This document shows positions 61,726 to 64,000 of a DNA stretch of 64,000 nucleotides, piece by piece; position 1 is the first letter of the stretch; every line of letters begins with the position of its first letter. The position numbers were made by a program, and so were the translations under genes. Origin of the DNA: Bacteroidia bacterium (lineage in GTDB: Bacteria; Bacteroidota; Bacteroidia; Flavobacteriales; Flavobacteriaceae); assembly GCA_030428705.1 (NCBI GenBank), contig JAUIDI010000004.1, forward strand, positions 248,001 to 312,000, in the 5' to 3' direction. The notes below the pieces were generated by a model. It was not told the origin of the DNA. It ran no database searches and saw only the letters and a list, made by a program, of their open reading frames with translations.

Positions 61726-61769
61726 CACCCAATAGCCAGCAGCCAAAGGCCAATCACCAATAGCCAAAT
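61719..61769. repeat. Right flank of the four-helix-bundle cassette
   Basis: CAGCTAAC (61719-61726), overlapping the stop codon, and GGCCAA (61748-61753) mirror the left flank. Copies of CCAATAGCC, CAGCCAA and AATAGCCAA continue up to the base before the hemE ATG at 61770, so no normal leader remains. Confidence 0.6.
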
Positions 61770-62795
61770 ATGATCAAAAACGACTTATTCCTTAGGGCCC
61801 TGAAAGGCGAAACCGTAGACCGACCACCTGTATGGATGATGCGCCAGGCGGGCCGTTATCTTCCCGAGTTCATGAAAATCAGGGAGCAATACGATTTCTT
61901 TACCCGTTGCCAAACGCCTGAACTGGCCTCCGAGATTACGGTACAGCCTATCCGTCGATTCGGTATGGATGCGGCCATATTGTTTTCCGATATCCTGGTC
62001 ATCCCACAGGCAATGAACATCGAGGTACAGATGAAGCCGAATTTCGGCCCCTACCTGCCCAACCCGATTCGCTCGAAAAAAGATTTGGACTCCGTCATCG
62101 TTCCCGATATAGACGATTCGCTCGATTATGTAATGCAGGCCATTAAGGCCACTAAGGAAAAGTTGAACGATGAGGTTCCGTTGATAGGTTTTGCCGGTTC
62201 CCCGTGGACGATTCTATGCTATTGCGTACAAGGGCAGGGCAGCAAGACTTTTGACAGGGCCAAAGAACTGTGTTTTACGCAACCTGTCGTTGCCCACGAA
62301 CTGTTACAAAAAATCACGGACACGACTATCGCCTATTTAAAGGCCAAGGTCAAAGCAGGCGTAAACGCCATACAGGTCTTCGATTCGTGGGGGGGCATGC
62401 TTTCCCCAGTAGATTATCAAGAGTTTTCATTTCAATATATCCAACAAATCATCGATGCGCTAAAAGATGAAACTCCCGTAATCGTCTTCGGAAAAGGCTG
62501 TTGGTTCGCTTTGGGCGAGATGTCCCGATCGGGGGCTTCCGCTCTCGGCATCGATTGGACCTGTTCCGCGCGAAATGCCCGTTATCTCACCGGTGGAAAG
62601 ATTACGCTTCAAGGCAATTTTGACCCGGCACGGTTACTTTCGCCTCCAACGGAAATCAAAAAGATGGTGGTACAGATGATCAACGAGTTCGGTAAGGATA
62701 ATTATGTTGTCAATCTCGGGCATGGTATTCTACCGAACGTACCCCTTGAAAATGCAAAAGCCTTTATCGATGCGGTAAAGGAATACACCCCGTAA
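61770..62795 (+). CDS. hemE: Uroporphyrinogen decarboxylase
   Basis: A 341-residue enzyme decarboxylating uroporphyrinogen III to coproporphyrinogen III. Conserved: [18 protein letters not shown] (about 18-35, with Arg22 and Arg26-type substrate contacts), Asp in [33 protein letters not shown] and [11 protein letters not shown] (His around 321). The start codon directly adjoins the repeat tract to its left, so ribosome access may depend on that sequence. Confidence 0.97.
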   Translation: MIKNDLFLRALKGETVDRPPVWMMRQAGRYLPEFMKIREQYDFFTRCQTPELASEITVQPIRRFGMDAAILFSDILVIPQAMNIEVQMKPNFGPYLPNPIRSKKDLDSVIVPDIDDSLDYVMQAIKATKEKLNDEVPLIGFAGSPWTILCYCVQGQGSKTFDRAKELCFTQPVVAHELLQKITDTTIAYLKAKVKAGVNAIQVFDSWGGMLSPVDYQEFSFQYIQQIIDALKDETPVIVFGKGCWFALGEMSRSGASALGIDWTCSARNARYLTGGKITLQGNFDPARLLSPPTEIKKMVVQMINEFGKDNYVVNLGHGILPNVPLENAKAFIDAVKEYTP

Positions 62796-62838
62796 CCCCA
62801 AAGGGGGAATCAAAGCTTGCCCAGCAATCTGAGAACGT

Positions 62839-63369
62839 ATGTTAATCGAGTTTGAAGAATATCTAATTGACCCTATCCACGAAAAATATGCTTGGCGTAT
62901 CTGCGATTTCGTTGTCTCGAATGCTGAGCGATTGAAACGCTTCTTTCCCAAAACCCTTGAACAAAATCTAACTCCCGACCTGTCGAAATATTTCGTCGAG
63001 AAAAAGCTAAAACAATTCAAAAGCCTAGAAGAATTCCTTTTTGTGCTGAAGGAAAAAGAAAACCGCACCGTAATCGGATTGGTCTATATCAAAAAAATCG
63101 ATTGGGAAACTAAGGAGGCCGAACTTGCCTACTGTATCGGTTATCAATATGAGGGTAAAGGGTATATGACCAGGGCGGTACAATTTCTAACCGATTATGC
63201 CCTAACGGAATTAAGCCTCAAAACCTTGAAAATAATCGTCCATAAATCTAATTTGGCAAGTATTAAAGTTGCGGAAAAATGTGGGTATCTTTGGAAAAGA
63301 ACACTACCCAACGAACATAAGCCCCCGAATGAGAATCCTTTGGATATGGAACTATACGTACGCACATGA
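62839..63369 (+). CDS. GNAT family N-acetyltransferase (RimJ/RimL-like)
   Basis: A 176-residue acetyltransferase. The acetyl-CoA loop is YEGKGYMTRAVQFLTDYAL (Q/G-x-G-x-G/A form), preceded by ELAYCIGYQ and followed by HKSNLASIKVAEKCGYLWKR, the RimJ/RimL pattern for acetylating protein N-termini or amino groups. It sits between hemE and hemF, overlapping the latter by 4 bp (ATGA); no link to heme synthesis is known. 62796-62838 is a short spacer without features. Confidence 0.88.
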   Translation: MLIEFEEYLIDPIHEKYAWRICDFVVSNAERLKRFFPKTLEQNLTPDLSKYFVEKKLKQFKSLEEFLFVLKEKENRTVIGLVYIKKIDWETKEAELAYCIGYQYEGKGYMTRAVQFLTDYALTELSLKTLKIIVHKSNLASIKVAEKCGYLWKRTLPNEHKPPNENPLDMELYVRT

Positions 63370-64000
63370 AAGACCGGTTCTACGCTTACATTCAAAAGTT
63401 GCAGGACGGCATTACCTCAAAACTTGAGGAAGTCGATGGTATTGCCCAATTTCAAGAAGATATTTGGAAACGCCCGGAAGGTGGAGGTGGTAGAACACGT
63501 GTCATCGAAAACGGCAACGTATTTGAAAAAGGCGGGGTCAATATTTCAGCGGTACATGGGGCGCTTCCCGAAAGTATGCAAAAGTATTTTGGGGTCAAAG
63601 ATGCCGATTTCTTTGCCTGTGGGTTGAGTTTGGTACTTCATCCGAAAAGCCCAATGGTAGCTACGGTCCATGCGAATTGGCGTTATTTTGAAATGTATGA
63701 CAAGACAGGGAATATCATTGATCAATGGTTCGGTGGTGGTCAGGATCTAACCCCCTATTATCTTTTTGATGAAGATGCCGTACATTTTCATTCCGTTTGC
63801 AAAAAAGCTTGTGATGCCCATAACCCTGATTTTTATCCTGTTTATAAAAAGAAATGCGACGCTTATTTTTTCAATGCACATCGAAACGAAGCACGGGGAA
63901 TAGGCGGGTTGTTTTTTGACTACTGCAAAGAAACCGAGGAAATGTCGATGGAGAATTGGTATGATTTCGTGACCGAAGTCGGCAACAGCTTTTTGGAAGC
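63366..64000 (+). CDS. hemF: Oxygen-dependent coproporphyrinogen III oxidase (3' end outside window)
   Basis: The first 211 residues of a roughly 300-residue enzyme converting coproporphyrinogen III to protoporphyrinogen IX with O2. Signatures: FQEDIWKRPEGGGGRTRVIE, VNISAVHGALPE, MVATVHANWRYFEM, WFGGGQDLTPYYLF and NEARGIGGLFFDY. The ATG at 63366 overlaps the stop of the GNAT gene. It runs off the right edge. Being oxygen-dependent, it points to aerobic heme synthesis in this organism. Confidence 0.95.
   Translation, partial: MKDRFYAYIQKLQDGITSKLEEVDGIAQFQEDIWKRPEGGGGRTRVIENGNVFEKGGVNISAVHGALPESMQKYFGVKDADFFACGLSLVLHPKSPMVATVHANWRYFEMYDKTGNIIDQWFGGGQDLTPYYLFDEDAVHFHSVCKKACDAHNPDFYPVYKKKCDAYFFNAHRNEARGIGGLFFDYCKETEEMSMENWYDFVTEVGNSFLE

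Overview
The window looks like a chromosomal stretch from a marine-type member of the Flavobacteriaceae (Bacteroidetes; Zobellia, Maribacter or Arenibacter would fit, but I cannot name the genus from sequence alone). The reasons are the hybrid two-component regulator (HTCS) with propeller, kinase, receiver and AraC modules, the fused hemC-hemD gene, the sulfatase, the many short lipoproteins and tiny membrane proteins, TAnnTTTG-type promoter elements, and starts with little Shine-Dalgarno signal. I see no tRNA, rRNA, CRISPR array, transposase or phage gene. The window cuts one gene at each end.

Layout. 1-3.8 kb: a sugar-oxidation module, with a truncated TIM-barrel lipoprotein, a divergent GMC dehydrogenase with its small Tat-exported subunit, and a Tat-exported TIM-barrel protein. 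4.5-8.2 kb: class Ia ribonucleotide reductase (nrdB-nrdA). 8.6-11.6 kb: small secreted proteins, lipoproteins and tiny membrane proteins, all on the minus strand. 11.7-19.6 kb: regulators, namely an orphan HTCS, a 1.1 kb gap with a long hairpin, a possible secreted peptide and 21-bp-phased direct repeats, then a LytTR response regulator and a TPR histidine kinase. 19.6-29.5 kb: housekeeping genes (DUF3109, MarC, S41 protease, dCMP deaminase, HupE/UreJ, TerB-DnaJ, bacilliredoxin, PlsC, HD hydrolase, an ECF42-type sigma factor with its DGPF/YCII partner, a PA0069-type radical SAM protein). 29.8-34.3 kb: a secreted protein of unknown function, a crotonase, an NtrY-like kinase and a HemJ-like oxidase. 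34.4-42.6 kb: an operon in which a sulfatase lies between two paralogous proteins of about 1040 residues with VPS10/BNR propellers. 42.6-45.2 kb: a signalling cassette of a polytopic membrane protein, a kinase without a sensor domain and a LuxR-type regulator. 45.3-48 kb: thioredoxin-like protein, aldo/keto reductase and two related tiny membrane proteins. 48-50.6 kb: MATE exporter and ferrochelatase. 50.8-57.4 kb: a giant TraB/GumN fusion, an AT-rich lipoprotein, a DUF1460 amidase-like protein and a ThuA lipoprotein. 57.4-64 kb: a PchR-like AraC regulator divergent from hemA, hemC-D, a four-helix-bundle gene inside an inverted-repeat cassette, hemE, a GNAT acetyltransferase and a truncated hemF.

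How the genes fit together. Seven heme-biosynthesis activities (HemA, C, D, E, F, H and probably HemJ) lie in the window; hemB, hemL and hemN/G are not visible. The GMC/small-subunit pair with a C-x5-C-x3-C cluster matches direct-electron-transfer FAD dehydrogenases, and with TIM-barrel and ThuA proteins it suggests periplasmic sugar oxidation to keto-sugars. The features most worth follow-up are the exactly bounded four-helix-bundle cassette between hemD and hemE, the VPS10-sulfatase-VPS10 operon, the split sensor/kinase cassette, and the regulatory structure in the gap at 15.8-16.9 kb.
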